64,000 bases of DNA from Bathymodiolus brooksi (Eukaryota; Mollusca; Bivalvia; Mytilida; Modiolidae): positions 25,015,101-25,079,100 of the forward strand of contig OY804578.1 in assembly GCA_963680875.1 (NCBI GenBank), read 5' to 3'. The notes beneath the pieces are model-generated. The model worked only from the letters and a program-made list of their open reading frames with translations. It made no database searches and was not told where the DNA came from. Position 1 is the stretch's first letter; each line of letters begins with the position of its first letter. A program made the position numbers and the translations under genes. Below are positions 27,289-40,900 of the stretch, piece after piece.

Positions 27289-29381
27289 TTTTCAGGGAAA
27301 AGGAAAAATCTTGATAAGACAAGATAGATAGAATTCAATGTTTATGCAAGACATTTTTATGGACCACATCATCTCAATGTATGTGTTCGACTCACTTGAC
27401 TTCTGACCTCTTCAACATTTTTGATGATACATGTATTGATCTGAAGGAATTTCTTTTACTCTATTTGTAAGAAATGTAGATCAAGGGGATGTGCATTTAA
27501 GTTTTGTTTCAATGTTTTTATGTTATGAAAAGAAGTTTTTGTATTTTGTTATTGTTCATATATAGGTTTGCATCTATATACAATGAATGTGGGGTCTAGG
27601 TAGCCTAATGGTTAATGCTGTTGAGTTCAGACAGCAAGTCAAACATTAAAAGACCATAATGTTGCTAAACATCTGTCTTACCTCCATGACAAGTATGATG
27701 TTGTCTCTACAAACAAAACCCCTAACAATATCATTTGTGTTGGAAGTGCCTACTCTTCCAAAGTTCACCACAGTTTTTAGTTGGTTCCATGTTGCTCAAT
27801 CTTTAGTTTTCTGTGTAATGTTTTGTAGATTATTGTTCGTCGTTTTGACCCTTTTCTTTTGGCCATTGTATTGGCAGTCCTTCTTTGATTTACAACTTCT
27901 GATTACCCCATAGGTATCTTCAGACTTTTCTTACTGAGATGGGCTGAGCCCCGTTACACACAAGACAGAGGATCAAACCCATCATCTATAGCAATAGAGG
28001 TGAGCATGGTTACCATTACACTTCCTGGGAGGTTGTACCTACAAGACAATACATTTAAATTTGTATCTTTTAATGGCAGCCATTTTGCATTTGGAGTGCA
28101 TGTGTGCATAGTAGAGTAGCAAAAATATTAGTTTTACAGCATTTGGCTTGAACCTACAAAGTAATGAACCCTCAATATTCTGCACATGTGTACAAGATAG
28201 CTATACAGCACAACATAGAATTGATCTTGTATTATGTTGTAACAGTAATTAAAGTTTTGTTTGGTTGGTTGGTTTATGGTGTTTAATGCCACTTTCAACA
28301 ATATTTCAGTTATATCGTGGCGATCAGTTTTATTGGCGGAGGAAACGGGAGTACCCAGAGAAAACCAAGACCTGTCATAAGTCACTGTCAAAGTTTATCA
28401 CATTATGTTGTAACGAGTACACCTCGCCATGAATGGGGTTTGAACTCATAACTTAAGTGGCGATAGGCACTGATTGCACAGGTAGTTGTAAATCCAACTT
28501 CCATAAGATCACGATCACAACCACATTGTCCTCCCAAGTTTTGCCTACATTCTTTACACTAGAGGCTCAGTGGGCTGAGCCTGTGTCGCTCACCTTTCAT
28601 TCTGCTTTGAGGAAACTTAATACAGAACCTTCCAAACATGTACATGTAGATGCTTCCTACCAAGTTTCGGTTCATTTGGCTAGGCAGTTTCAGAGGAGGA
28701 CTTTTTAGATATCGACCAATCAGAAACAAGAATTGCCTGTGGTGGCCATGTTTGTTAACCGATCGGGACGAAATGAACAATCGTCATAGAGGACATTCCA
28801 TAGATGCTTCCTACCAAGTTTCGGTTAATTTGGCCAAACGGTTTCAGAGGAGATTTTTAAAAATTGGCCAATCAGAAACAAGAATTGCCTGTGGTGGCCA
28901 TGTTTGGTAATGGATCATACCAAAATGTGCACTGTTTAGAGAGGACCTTCCATAGATGCTTCCTACTAAGATTCAGTTCATTTGGCTGATGGGTTTCAGA
29001 GGAGAAGATTAAAATGTGAAAAGTTAACAGATGACAGACAACAAACGACGGACACCAAAAGCCCACATTGCAATTGGCAAAGTGAGCTAAAAAGAATATT
29101 AAAATGTGAATACCTACATGTAATGTATAGTATAAACATGTTGCACTATATCAACATTAGTTAATTTCTAAGGGAGATAATGGCAAGTTATCTTTCATTT
29201 AACAGTTTAAAGGCAAGAGTTATCTCTCTTTTAACAGTTTATTACAATGGAGAAGTTTTTTTTAGAAATGAACCAATCAGAAACAAAAATTGCCTGTGGC
29301 GGCCATGTTTCTTAACAGATCGGGATAAAATGAGCAATCTTTATAGAGGACCTTCCATAGATGCTTCCTACCAAGTTTCGG
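27289..29381. repeat. 2.09-kb unit 4, variant B
   Basis: It has variant B markers, with a private change TTTGTGTTGGAAG (the others have TTTGTGTAGGAAG). That change removes a TAG and lengthens a meaningless + frame in this copy only. Confidence 0.95.
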
Positions 29382-31473
29382 TTTTCAGGGAAAAGGAAAA
29401 ATCTTGATAAGACAAGATAGATAGAATTCAATGTTTATGCAAGACATTTTTATGGACCACATCATCTCAATGTATGTGTTCGACTCACTTGACTTCTGAC
29501 CTCTTCAACATTTTTGATGATACATGTATTGATCTGAAGGAATTTCTTTTACTCTATTTGTAAGAAATGTAGATCAAGGGGATGTGCATTTAAGTTTTGT
29601 TTCAATGTTTTTATGTTATGAAAAGAAGTTTTTGTATTTTGTTATTGTTCATATATAGGTTTGCATCTATATACAATGAATGTGGGGTCTAGGTAGCCTA
29701 ATGGTTAATGCTGTTGAGTTCAGACAGCAAGTCAAACATTAAAAGACCATAATGTTGCTAAACATCTGTCTTACCTCCATGACAAGTATGATGTTGTCTC
29801 TACAAACAAAACCCCTAACAATATCATTTGTGTAGGAAGTGCCTACTCTTCCAAAGTTCACCACAGTTTTTAGTTGGTTCCATGTTGCTCAATCTTTAGT
29901 TTTCTGTGTAATGTTTTGTAGATTATTGTTCGTCGTTTTGACCCTTTTCTTTTGGCCATTGTATTGGCAGTCCTTCTTTGATTTACAACTTCTGATTACC
30001 CCATAGGTATCTTCAGACTTTTCTTACTGAGATGGGCTGAGCCCCGTTACACACAAGACAGAGGATCAAACCCATCATCTATAGCAATAGAGGTGAGCAT
30101 GGTTACCATTACACTTCCTGGGAGGTTGTACCTACAAGACAATACATTTAAATTTGTATCTTTTAATGGCAGCCATTTTGCATTTGGAGTGCATGTGTGC
30201 ATAGTAGAGTAGCAAAAATATTAGTTTTACAGCATTTGGCTTGAACCTACAAAGTAATGAACCCTCAATATTCTGCACATGTGTACAAGATAGCTATACA
30301 GCACAACATAGAATTGATCTTGTATTATGTTGTAACAGTAATTAAAGTTTTGTTTGGTTGGTTGGTTTATGGTGTTTAATGCCACTTTCAACAATATTTC
30401 AGTTATATCGTGGCGATCAGTTTTATTGGCGGAGGAAACGGGAGTACCCAGAGAAAACCAAGACCTGTCATAAGTCACTGTCAAAGTTTATCACATTATG
30501 TTGTAACGAGTACACCTCGCCATGAATGGGGTTTGAACTCATAACTTAAGTGGCGATAGGCACTGATTGCACAGGTAGTTGTAAATCCAACTTCCATAAG
30601 ATCACGATCACAACCACATTGTCCTCCCAAGTTTTGCCTACATTCTTTACACTAGAGGCTCAGTGGGCTGAGCCTGTGTCGCTCACCTTTCATTCTGCTT
30701 TGAGGAAACTTAATACAGAACCTTCCAAACATGTACATGTAGATGCTTCCTACCAAGTTTCGGTTCATTTGGCTAGGCAGTTTCAGAGGAGGACTTTTTA
30801 GATATCGACCAATCAGAAACAAGAATTGCCTGTGGTGGCCATGTTTGTTAACCGATCGGGACGAAATGAACAATCGTCATAGAGGACATTCCATAGATGC
30901 TTCCTACCAAGTTTCGGTTAATTTGGCCAAACGGTTTCAGAGGAGATTTTTAAAAATTGGCCAATCAGAAACAAGAATTGCCTGTGGTGGCCATGTTTGG
31001 TAATGGATCATACCAAAATGTGCACTGTTTAGAGAGGACCTTCCATAGATGCTTCCTACTAAGATTCAGTTCATTTGGCTGATGGGTTTCAGAGGAGAAG
31101 ATTAAAATGTGAAAAGTTAACAGATGACAGACAACAAACGACGGACACCAAAAGCCCACATTGCAATTGGCAAAGTGAGCTAAAAAGAATATTAAAATGT
31201 GAATACCTACATGTAATGTATAGTATAAACATGTTGCACTATATCAACATTAGTTAATTTCTAAGGGAGATAATGGCAAGTTATCTTTCATTTAACAGTT
31301 TAAAGGCAAGAGTTATCTCTCTTTTAACAGTTTATTACAATGGAGAAGTTTTTTTTAGAAATGAACCAATCAGAAACAAAAATTGCCTGTGGTGGCCATG
31401 TTTCTTAACAGATCGGAATAAAATGAGCAATCTTTATAGAGGACCTTCCATAGATGCTTCCTACCAAGATTCG
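29382..31473. repeat. 2.09-kb unit 5, variant B, continuous with the outer flank
   Basis: It has variant B markers. Near the end it departs from the others (GGTGGCCATG, CGGAATAAAATG, CCAAGATTCGG) and runs on into the intact end of the last element. Confidence 0.93.
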
Positions 31474-31741
31474 GTTCATTTGGCCAAGTGATTTCGGGGA
31501 AGAAGATTAAAAAAAATTGGCCAATCAGAAACAAGAATTGCCTGTGGTGGCCATGTTTGTTAATAGAGCAGGACAAAATGAGCAGTCTTTAGAGAGGACC
31601 TTCCATAGATGCTTCCTACCAAGTTTCAGTTCATTTGGCTGAGAGGTTTCAGAGGAGAAGATTAAAATGTGAAAAGTGAACCGACGACGGATGCCAAGTG
31701 ATGGCAAAAGATCACATTGCCTTTGGCAAGGTGAGCTAAAC
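31473..31741. mobile_element. Intact right end of the second CTAGAGGCTC/GTGAGCTAA element
   Basis: The sequence after the last 2.09-kb unit completes the element that is truncated in units 1-4. It has two further internal units and the terminus TTGGCAAGGTGAGCTAAA. It ends only about 25 bp before the polyadenylation signal of VPS26C. Confidence 0.7.
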
Positions 31742-31765
31742 AATAGGAACTAGATTAATATTTTT

Positions 31766-31771
31766 TTTATT
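31766..31771 (-). terminator. Polyadenylation signal AATAAA of VPS26C
   Basis: On the minus strand AATAAA occurs 65 nt downstream of the VPS26C stop codon, with further A/T-rich text behind it. The position fits a short 3' UTR. Confidence 0.5.
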
Positions 31772-31835
31772 GATTATTAATAAAATATACATTAACAAAC
31801 AAACAATATTGCACCAGTTGGAATGATAACAATGT

Positions 31836-31918
31836 TCAGTATCTAACAAGTTTGATGGGAAAGTTCTCCGTCACCAGATGGTCATCTTTAAATACTACTA
31901 CAACATTGATTTCAAAAT
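31836..31918 (-). CDS. VPS26C: VPS26C exon 9 (last)
   Basis: The acceptor is TTATTTTTAG|ATTTTG, phase 1. It encodes (D)[19 protein letters not shown] and PIKLVRY, then TGA at 31838-31836. This is the C-terminal beta strands of the second arrestin lobe, aligned with the human ending ...ENFPLKLCRI. Confidence 0.95.
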
Positions 31919-34900
31919 CTAAAAATAAAAATGTAACGGTATTCAGTTCAGTATGACTCAATATAAATTCTACAAGTGATTCATTATTTAAACTTCCAAT
32001 TATGAAAGGAAAGTTTAGTGATGGTCAGTACTTCCACCAATATAAACAAAATTAACAACATGACTCGCCTAAGATCATTCAACACAAAAAAGACCACACC
32101 ATATGTAGATGGAAATCCAAGTCCTGGCTTGGGACAGGCACAAAAATCAGGTTGGTTTAAACCAATTGTGTGGATATCACAATGCACTAGTATGTATGGT
32201 ACATTTGTTGTACTGTAAAACCTTTTGTTAGCCTCATCACTTTTAAGTGCCCAAACCAGAAAAATTAGCAGTATTATTTCTCAATTTAAAATTGTACTAT
32301 TTTGCACTCATAAATCATCAAAAAAAAACCCAACAAAAAACAAAAACCATTTGAACATTTTGACAATGAGAAATTTTGCAAAGATGAGTTGACATTTACT
32401 CAATAAAATATATGATCTTTCTATAAATCATATTTTCTCTACATATTTGTTCTAGAAATTTAATTTTATACTAATACTACCCTCTTGAAAAGAAATATGT
32501 CTGACATTCAAAACTGATTTCAACTGTTTGCATTGTGATATTTCTTTATTTTGATTGTAAGTAACATGCTACTGGTAGGCATATAGACTAGGGGAGCAGG
32601 ACATAGACTAGTAGTACATACTGTGTTGAAGTCTTCACACATGGTAGTTTTATAATGGTTATGTTAAATATCATTGTCAGAAATGTTGCAGTGACAGTCT
32701 GTGCATGTAGGTGCTGATTCTGCCCCCTTCTATTTCAGTGAGTGAGTGAGTGATCAATTATTCAGATATGCCATGGCGTGAACAAGATATATTCGATAAA
32801 ATGATCCCAATTCCGAGCCAACCAGTCTTTGTTCTTACTCCTTGATGCTGCATGCTTAGCAGAGAAGAAGAAAATACCTATTTTAGTCTTTGGTTTGACC
32901 TGACAATCTACCACACTCAAGATGAACATACTAACTATTACACCACGGATGAGGTTCCTTTCTATTTCAGATAGAATATCAGTATCACATGTCTTCCAAT
33001 CTAAATACTTTAGTTTGTCTTTGAACCAATCAATTCACCCTCAACACTAGTTTGATAAGACTTGACAGAGGTACATGTATGAACATGTCAACCACATTCA
33101 TAGCAAGTCATTATATGGTTAATTCGGTATTTTGTTAAAAGTCTAACAATTATACAATCAAATCTTACCTATTTTAAAGTTATTTGTCGACAGGGTCGGA
33201 CATGTAAATAATCGTGGAAATATCATGTAAATAGGAACAAGAATTCCCCTACTAATATCACCATCTGCTATCTGTATGTTCTGTATTTCTGTGGCTATAA
33301 ATAAAACAATGTTATAAATAAAACAAGAATTTCCCTACTAATATCATCATCTGCTATCTGTATTTCTGTGGCTATAAATAAAACAATGTTATAAATAAAA
33401 CTAGAATTCCCCTACTAATATCATCATCTGCTATCTGTATGTTCTGTATTTCTGTGGCTATATATAAAACAATGTTATAAATAGAACAAGAATTCTCCTT
33501 CTAATATCACCATCTGCTATCTCTATTTCTGTGACTATACATGAAACAATGTTATAAATAGGACAAGAATTCCCCTACTAATATCACCATCTGCTATCTG
33601 TATTTCTGTGGCTAAAAATAAAACAATGTTATAAATAAAACAAGAATTCCCCTACTAATATCACCATCTGCTATCTGTATGTTCTGTATTTCTAGGGCTA
33701 TATATAAAACAAGAATTCCCCTACTAATATCACCATCTGCTATCTGTATGTTCTGTATTTCTGTGGCTATAAATAACACTGCTATAAATAATCAAGAATT
33801 CCCCTACTAATTTTACCATCTGCTATCTATATTCTGTGGCGATAAATAAGAATATTTTATAATTAAAAGATTATTTTTGACACTCTCCACCCTGCTTACA
33901 TTCTTCCACCTTTTGAGATATATTTTAAAATGTGGAATGATTTCTGAGTACAAACTTGTGGATGAAATATTCCAAATCAAAAAGGGCAATAACTCCTTCA
34001 AAAATGGTCAGATCATATTGATGTAATGATATGCAAATCTTCATATGGAAATAAGTATATATGCAAAGTTTTGAGGAATTTCAATTTATGCAGGGAGCAT
34101 TGTAAGATCTCCCATACAGCGACAAAAAAAGGAGGGAGCATGTGAGGAGATATACTTTAATTAGATTTAATATGGTTCCAGAGTTATGGTCCTCAATTTC
34201 TTTAAAAATGAGAAAGTTTGTCTTATATTGTTTTAAACCTGTCATTTCATATTTAACCATGTTCCAAGTATTGCTGAAGGCTATCTAAGTGAAAACATGT
34301 AAACCTACCATCTTTAGCATAGCCTTCAGCACAACCACATGTTTCTACTCTAACCAACTGTATCTCAATTGACTTGATCTGGGCATGACAACTTTCAACC
34401 ATTAACTGAAAAAGATTTAAATAAAACCATTTTATTATTTTAATTTAAAGAAATACAATTTTGTAGGACTAGATATGTCCAGGTTGTATCATTTTTAGGC
34501 TTAAATTAAGTTTAAATATTGACACAAATTTTAATTATAAGTTTTCAAGCTTCAAAATGAACACATAAGTGTATCCTTGTCTATAAGAAACACTCTAGCA
34601 GGGCATCATCAGGGGCAGATAACTATCATATTTAGGAAAGTATCCACAATGTCATTAAACAGTCTTATTTGTATGTATGACTGTATAATTTGGTTTGGTT
34701 TATGGTGTTTAACGCCACTTTCAACAGTATTTCAGTTATATAATGGTAGTCAGTTTTATTGGTGGAGGAAACCAGAGTACCCTGAGAAAATCACAGACCT
34801 GTCGTAAATCACATAATGTTGTATCGAGTACACCCCGTCATGAACAGAGTTCGAACTCACAACTTTAGTGGCAATAGGCACTGATTGCAAAGGTAGTTGT

Positions 34901-37900
34901 CAATGCAACTACTATACGATCACGACCACGACGTCCCCTGTATGAAGTTATAATATGTCAAATAAATGTTGATAGCTTTTTTCAACAGTCCATGCCATAA
35001 GGTTACATTAATACTCATTGTGTATCCTGACATGAATTGACTCTAACTGAAAACTTGTTCAATTCAAATCTGCAACTATCTGTGAGACATAAAAATGTTT
35101 CTGTGTAACATGACATGTCTAGATCTACCTGTTGTTTTATTGTGCTAGAACTATAAAATTTAAACTAAATCACTAAATTTACATAACTAATTCCAATTAA
35201 CTTATTGATTACCTCCCCTGTCAATGGTTCTGTTATGTTCAATACTGATGATGTTAGCTTCCCTTTAATCTTGAACTTTGGCACATTATTTTTCTGTAGG
35301 AAAAAATAAATAAATTACACATATATGTGTAAAACAAAATCATTTATATTGTACATATGCAAGTAGGTAATATCCTAGAACTTATAATAACACTGATTGT
35401 GAGATGAACAATAGCAATGAAAGCATGGATCCTTAGCTTTTAACTTCTGCCAGAGTTTTAGATGGATTCTCATTTCCTCATCCATGTCTGATAACCAGGT
35501 GTGTAACTAGAGTAACACAACAGATGACACTAGTGGAGAAGGAACTGCTTACCCTTTTGGAGCACATGAGTTCACCCTGTTTTTTTAATGAGGTTTGTGT
35601 TGCTCGATCTTCAGTTTTCTGTGTAATGTTTTGTAGATCGTTGTTTGTTTTTAGTGGGGTTTGTGTTGCTCGATCTTCAGTTTTCTGTGTAATGTTTTGT
35701 AGATCGTTGTTTGTTTTTAGTGGGGTTTGTGTTGCTCGATCTTCAGCTTTCTGTGTAATGTTTTGTAGATCGTTGTTTGTTTTTAGTGGGGTTTGTGTTG
35801 CTCGATCTTTAGTTTTCTGTGTAGTGTTTTGTAGATCGTTGTTTGTTTTTAGTGGGGTTTGTGTTGCTCGATCTTCAGTTTTCTGTGTAATGTTTTGTAG
35901 ATCGTTGTTTGTTTTTAGTGGGGTTTGTGTTGCTCGATCTTTAGTTTTCTGTGTAGTGTTTTGTAGATCGTTGTTTGTTTTTAGTGGGGTTTGTGTTGCT
36001 CGATCTTCAGTTTTCTGTGTAATGTTTTGTAGATCGTTGTTTGTTTTTAGTGGGGTTTGTGTTGCTCGATCTTCAGCTTTCTGTGTAGTGTTTTGTAGAT
36101 CGGTGTTTGTTTTTAGTGGGGTTTGTGTTGCTCGATCTTCAGTTTTCTGTGTAATGTTTTGTAGATCGTTGTTTGTTTTTAGTGGGGTTTGTGTTGCTCG
36201 ATCTTCAGTTTTCTGTGTAATGTTTTGTAGATCGTTGTTTGGCCTTTTTATTTTGGCCATTGTGTTGTCTGTTCTTTGAATTACAGATTCTGATTTCCCC
36301 CTTGGTATATTCAAACTTTCCTTATATTCAAATCCTCTCATGTAACTACTGTGATGACAAATTATTAACCATTGGAGAATGTTCAAATTCTGAGGTGATA
36401 AACTACTTAATTAATCACACTATTTACCCATATTCCAGCTGTTTATGATACATATACATATATATACCTGTCTAAACCGAACCCTGAATAAACCGGAATC
36501 CTGTATAAACTGTACTTTAATTAATGTTCCAATGTAAGAAATCTTTGTCATTTAAGCCTGTATAAAGTCAAAACTGTCTATTTCGAACCCAAAAGATGGT
36601 TCTAAGTAGGTTCAGTTTAGACAGGTTTTACTGTGTTCATTCACAGCATTAGTATAAAAATAGCTGGATAATAATCAAATGTTTATCTACATATAACAAT
36701 TTAAAATATCTATGTACTAACTCAATTAGCTATTTTTTAACTAAAATAATCAATTAAGTGTTTACAAATATTCAAATACATGTATACAAACATAGTATCT
36801 GGCTATTCAATGTTCTATGTTAAAACTGTGTTTTAACTAGATTTATCAGAAATCTTATACTATTCTATACCTCTTTGATGTTAGTTAACGTCTCTGGAGA
36901 GATTGTAAATGGTATCGATTTTGACTTATTTTTCTCATCTTTACTCTACAACAGAAACATCACTAAAGTTAATACAAACATACTATGAATGTCAAAGAAG
37001 ACTGTAGTCTAAGATAATATTTGTGGTTTCAAGACAGTTGTTCTAGACTATGGGCTGATATGTTCCAAAATACAGTCCTGACAGAGATATTCATAGTTCA
37101 GGTTGTTCTCTCTACACGTACAGTCAAGCCTTGTTATCTAGAACTCGGATAAGTCGTTTTCTTTGATATTTCACAGCAGAAATTTTGTTCGTTCATAGAT
37201 GCTTTTAATTTAATTGATCATTGATAACTTGAAAAGTTGAATATTTTGAAGTAAAATCATCAAATACTTCTGAATTGTTATAATTATACAACATTAATTA
37301 GCAATTAATTCTTTACAGTAATTAACAAATAATTAATTCTTTCTCTAATTTACTATTATATTTGATATATGATATCATATCACTGCATTTTATGACTGAA
37401 CTCCTTAAATTTAAGAACATAATAAACACATAGTGTAACATGATATATATGTAACCTTATCCCCGGCTTGAAAATTATAACAACTTTTGATTGGTTAAAA
37501 CCCTGGTCATAAAAAATCCATATTCTCGGGTGTTGCTAGGCCATATTACCGGGTGTAACTAACCATTTAACCAATCAAATGTTGTTATAATTTTTAAAAC
37601 ATGGATAATATGACGTCAAAGCTTGCGACGTTACGCTCCAAAATCAAATTTAGTTAATTTTGGCTATATATTGAATAAAAAGCTGTTAATTTGATCAACT
37701 GTAGGATTCTACCAAAGGTAGTACCCTACACCGGGTAAAAAAGACTCGAAACGTTCATATTTTTTACTTATTCTTTCCAAAAACAAAGAAAACGTCACTT
37801 TTACGTGGCCCACCGGGGTTCAAAATGTCTTATTTTTGACTAGACGGGGATAAATTCGTTATTTACGTTCCTATCCGTAGATATGGAGATTTTAACACCT

Positions 37901-40900
37901 TTCAGTAGCCTGTACACCCTTCGGCTGCGCCTCAGGATGTACTTGGTTACTTCAGGGTGTTATAATCTCCATATCTACAGATAGGAACGTAAATAACTTA
38001 TATTATACACGGCTTGATAAAAATGTCGGCTTTTGATTGGTCGATGACCCGTTGGTACAAAACCCATTCTACCGGCTGGTAGTTACGTAACGTCACTGGG
38101 GGGTCTTTATGTTGCTATACATGATGTAACGATGGTGTAAAACGTAAACAATCTCAAAGCATGGAATGGAGAACGGAGGACGTATTTCTTGAGAGAAAAA
38201 AAAAATCAAGCATCTCAATAAATGCAGAAAAAACAAACAATGCACCAAATTATGTTGAGAGATTTAAAGTTCCTACGGTATTGATGGTCATGTTTAACAT
38301 GTAGTGTAACATTTTGTTGATTCACGCTACATGAAACGTTGATTTTGTTGTCATGTTGTGTCTTTATAGAAATGGTCAATTGTTTGAATACAATCATTTT
38401 AAAATCATTTCTCATTATTGTTTTCACATCAATTCTTCATTTGTTTTATCGTACTATAATACCACCCAAAATATTTACCACGCATATTTTTTTATCAATA
38501 GAATTCTCGATCCTATTACTAGTGATGTCATGAATAATGTAACGCTATCCACGTGACAATACGCGCCAAATACAAGAAATTAAATTACAACAAAAGAATA
38601 CTGAAAAACGTTAAAAATTAGTTAACTGTAGAGTAATACCAAAGGTATCTCCCTACACTTTGTCAAAATGTACCCAAATTTCACCTGAGCTATGGCATTT
38701 TAGTCCGCAAATACAAAAACGTTACGATTATGTTAAAAAAAAGAACGAGAAAATCCATTAAAATCAGTTTTTGTTTTCAAACCGAGGATAAAAACGTTAT
38801 CTACGTGTCTACCCGTGGGCATTGAGATTGTATCACCCTTCAGCACCACTGTACAACCTTCGGCTTCGCCTCAGGCTATACAGAAGTGCTTCAGGGTGGT
38901 ACAATCTCAATGCCCACGGGTAGACACGTAGATAACTTATAATGTCCTTCTTTTACACTTTCTATATATAGTAACACTTACTGATATTACACTTTCTATA
39001 TATAGTAACACTTACTGATATTACACTTTCTATATATAGTAACACTTACTGATGTTTTATTTTCTACAATGAATTCTATCTGTTTCTGTAAATCTTTACT
39101 CAGTAATGACCTCTTTATGTCAATCTTTATAGAATACTAAAATGACAATAGTACTTTTACAATCAATAAGGTTTAGGGTTATGTTGTTAAACACCATTTT
39201 CAACAATTTTTCAATTATATTGCGGCAGTCAGTTTTATTGGTGGAGGAAACCAGAGTAACTACAGAAAACCACTGTAAAACTTGAATACATACTGTTGTA
39301 TCGAGTACACTTTGCCATGAGCTGGATTCGAACTCATAATGTTAGCGGTGATAGTCACATATAAGCCATATAATTTTTAAATCTTTTTTTTCCCCCATCA
39401 AAATTGCCACAGTGACTTGCAACAGGAGGGTAGTTTTTACTGGGTAATCTGGTTTCATCCATCAATTTAATTGACCAACCAGATACATTGTATAACTATA
39501 AATATTGTTTCAACACCAACAATCCACTCTAAACTCAAAATGGTACAATCACAATTACTCCTTTACAATTTAAATGTATGAGAAAAAGCAAAGGCATGTT
39601 TACCAAATTCCAGAAATTGCTTAAATTCTGTCCATTATTTTTGGCATAGCAGTGTATTCCACATCAACAAATACAGTAAGGAAAGTTTTGTATATTAAAC
39701 ATTCACATAACAAGCATTACTAAATATAGCAAAGATCTTATTTAATGAATGCACATATTCTTATTCTATTAAAGAAAATTCTTCTAACAAAAGAAAACTT
39801 TTTTATCATACCGTCTTAGGTCATCATATTATTTTTTCTTCAGTTGTTTGAGATGAGAGGTACAAAATGTAGTTGTTTGTTTTATTGATATTGGTGGAAG
39901 TGTTTACCATCACTTTTAAACTTTCTTTTCATAATTGATGCAAATGGATGAGAAATGATTGGTTAATGTTATAAGCCAATTAAAAAAGCATAAGATTTTT
40001 ACCTGTACATTAATGAAAACACCATGATAAGTTTCATACAATGTTTTATTTCCCTTTGGTTTTAGAGGAACTTCAAATGGTATTTCTGTCTTTCCTGATG
40101 GTAGTTTTCCTGCTTTGGCAATCTCTAATGAGTAATTGATCAAGTGAATTGGCTGTCAATGAAAGTAAAAATAGTTTTTGTTAGCACATATTTGTAGTAT
40201 TACAGAATTCTGAACTTGATATAACCGCATCGGTGGTGTAATTGTTAGCATGCTCGCCTCGAGTGCAGTAGATCGTGGGTTCTAGCCTCTGTCGGGTCAA
40301 ACCACAGACTATCAAATTGGTATTTGTTGCTTCTACTCTAAGCATGCAGCACTAAGGAGAAAGAGCAAAGACTGAATGTCTCGGAATTAAATAATGTGTC
40401 AGAGTGGGGCGACATGTCTACCTGCAGACTACTGTTTCAGTGAGTTAGCACTATAAAAATCCATCTAATTGTGTTGGTCAAGTACAAATTGAACCTCATC
40501 ATCATCATCTCATTAAAAATAAACTTGTTCTTGGCATGACATAGCTAAAAACCTACTGAGTTGCTGTTAAAGAACAATCACTCACTCACTCTGAACTTGA
40601 TATGTTAATTTCTGCTCAATTCTGATACCCTTAGATACATACAAACAAATACATGTATACAATAAAACCTGCTTTAGTGACCACATCCATTAAGCAATAC
40701 CTTGCATTATGTGATCTTAATTTCAATTTCTGTTCACAGTGCATTTCATATTAATTAAACCTGAATTTAGGGACCACCTGTCTTATGTGACCATATTTCA
40801 CTGTTCCCTTGGAAGTTCACATAAGACAGATTTGATTGTATATTTGATATGTACAGATATGTCCTTGCAATCCTGTGAGATGAAGAACAACAATAAAAAT

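Larger units (their letters stand above)
21012..31473. repeat. Five tandem copies of a 2.09-kb segment
   Basis: The motif TTTTCAGGGAAAAGGAAAAA starts each unit at 21012, 23104, 25197, 27289 and 29382, giving periods of 2092, 2093, 2092 and 2093 bp. The copies differ by only a handful of bases. Each unit contains, in order: a fragment of the NDLQN element (about 21440-21650), a minus-strand SINE (about 21982-22256), a complete element bounded by CTAGAGGCTC and GTGAGCTAA (22279-22812), and the first part of a second such element. In copies 1-4 the second element is cut at CCAAGTTTCGG|TTTTCAGGG. Only after copy 5 does it run to its proper end at 31741. No intact gene is visible in the unit. Confidence 0.97.

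Noticed and set aside
22275..31743. Recurring 60-86-codon frames in the 2.09-kb units
   Set aside because: They lie in overlapping frames on both strands of non-autonomous repeat elements and have no protein features.
40226..40300. Functional tRNA gene
   Set aside because: A- and B-box-like motifs are present but decayed, no cloverleaf closes, and a SINE body and tail follow directly.
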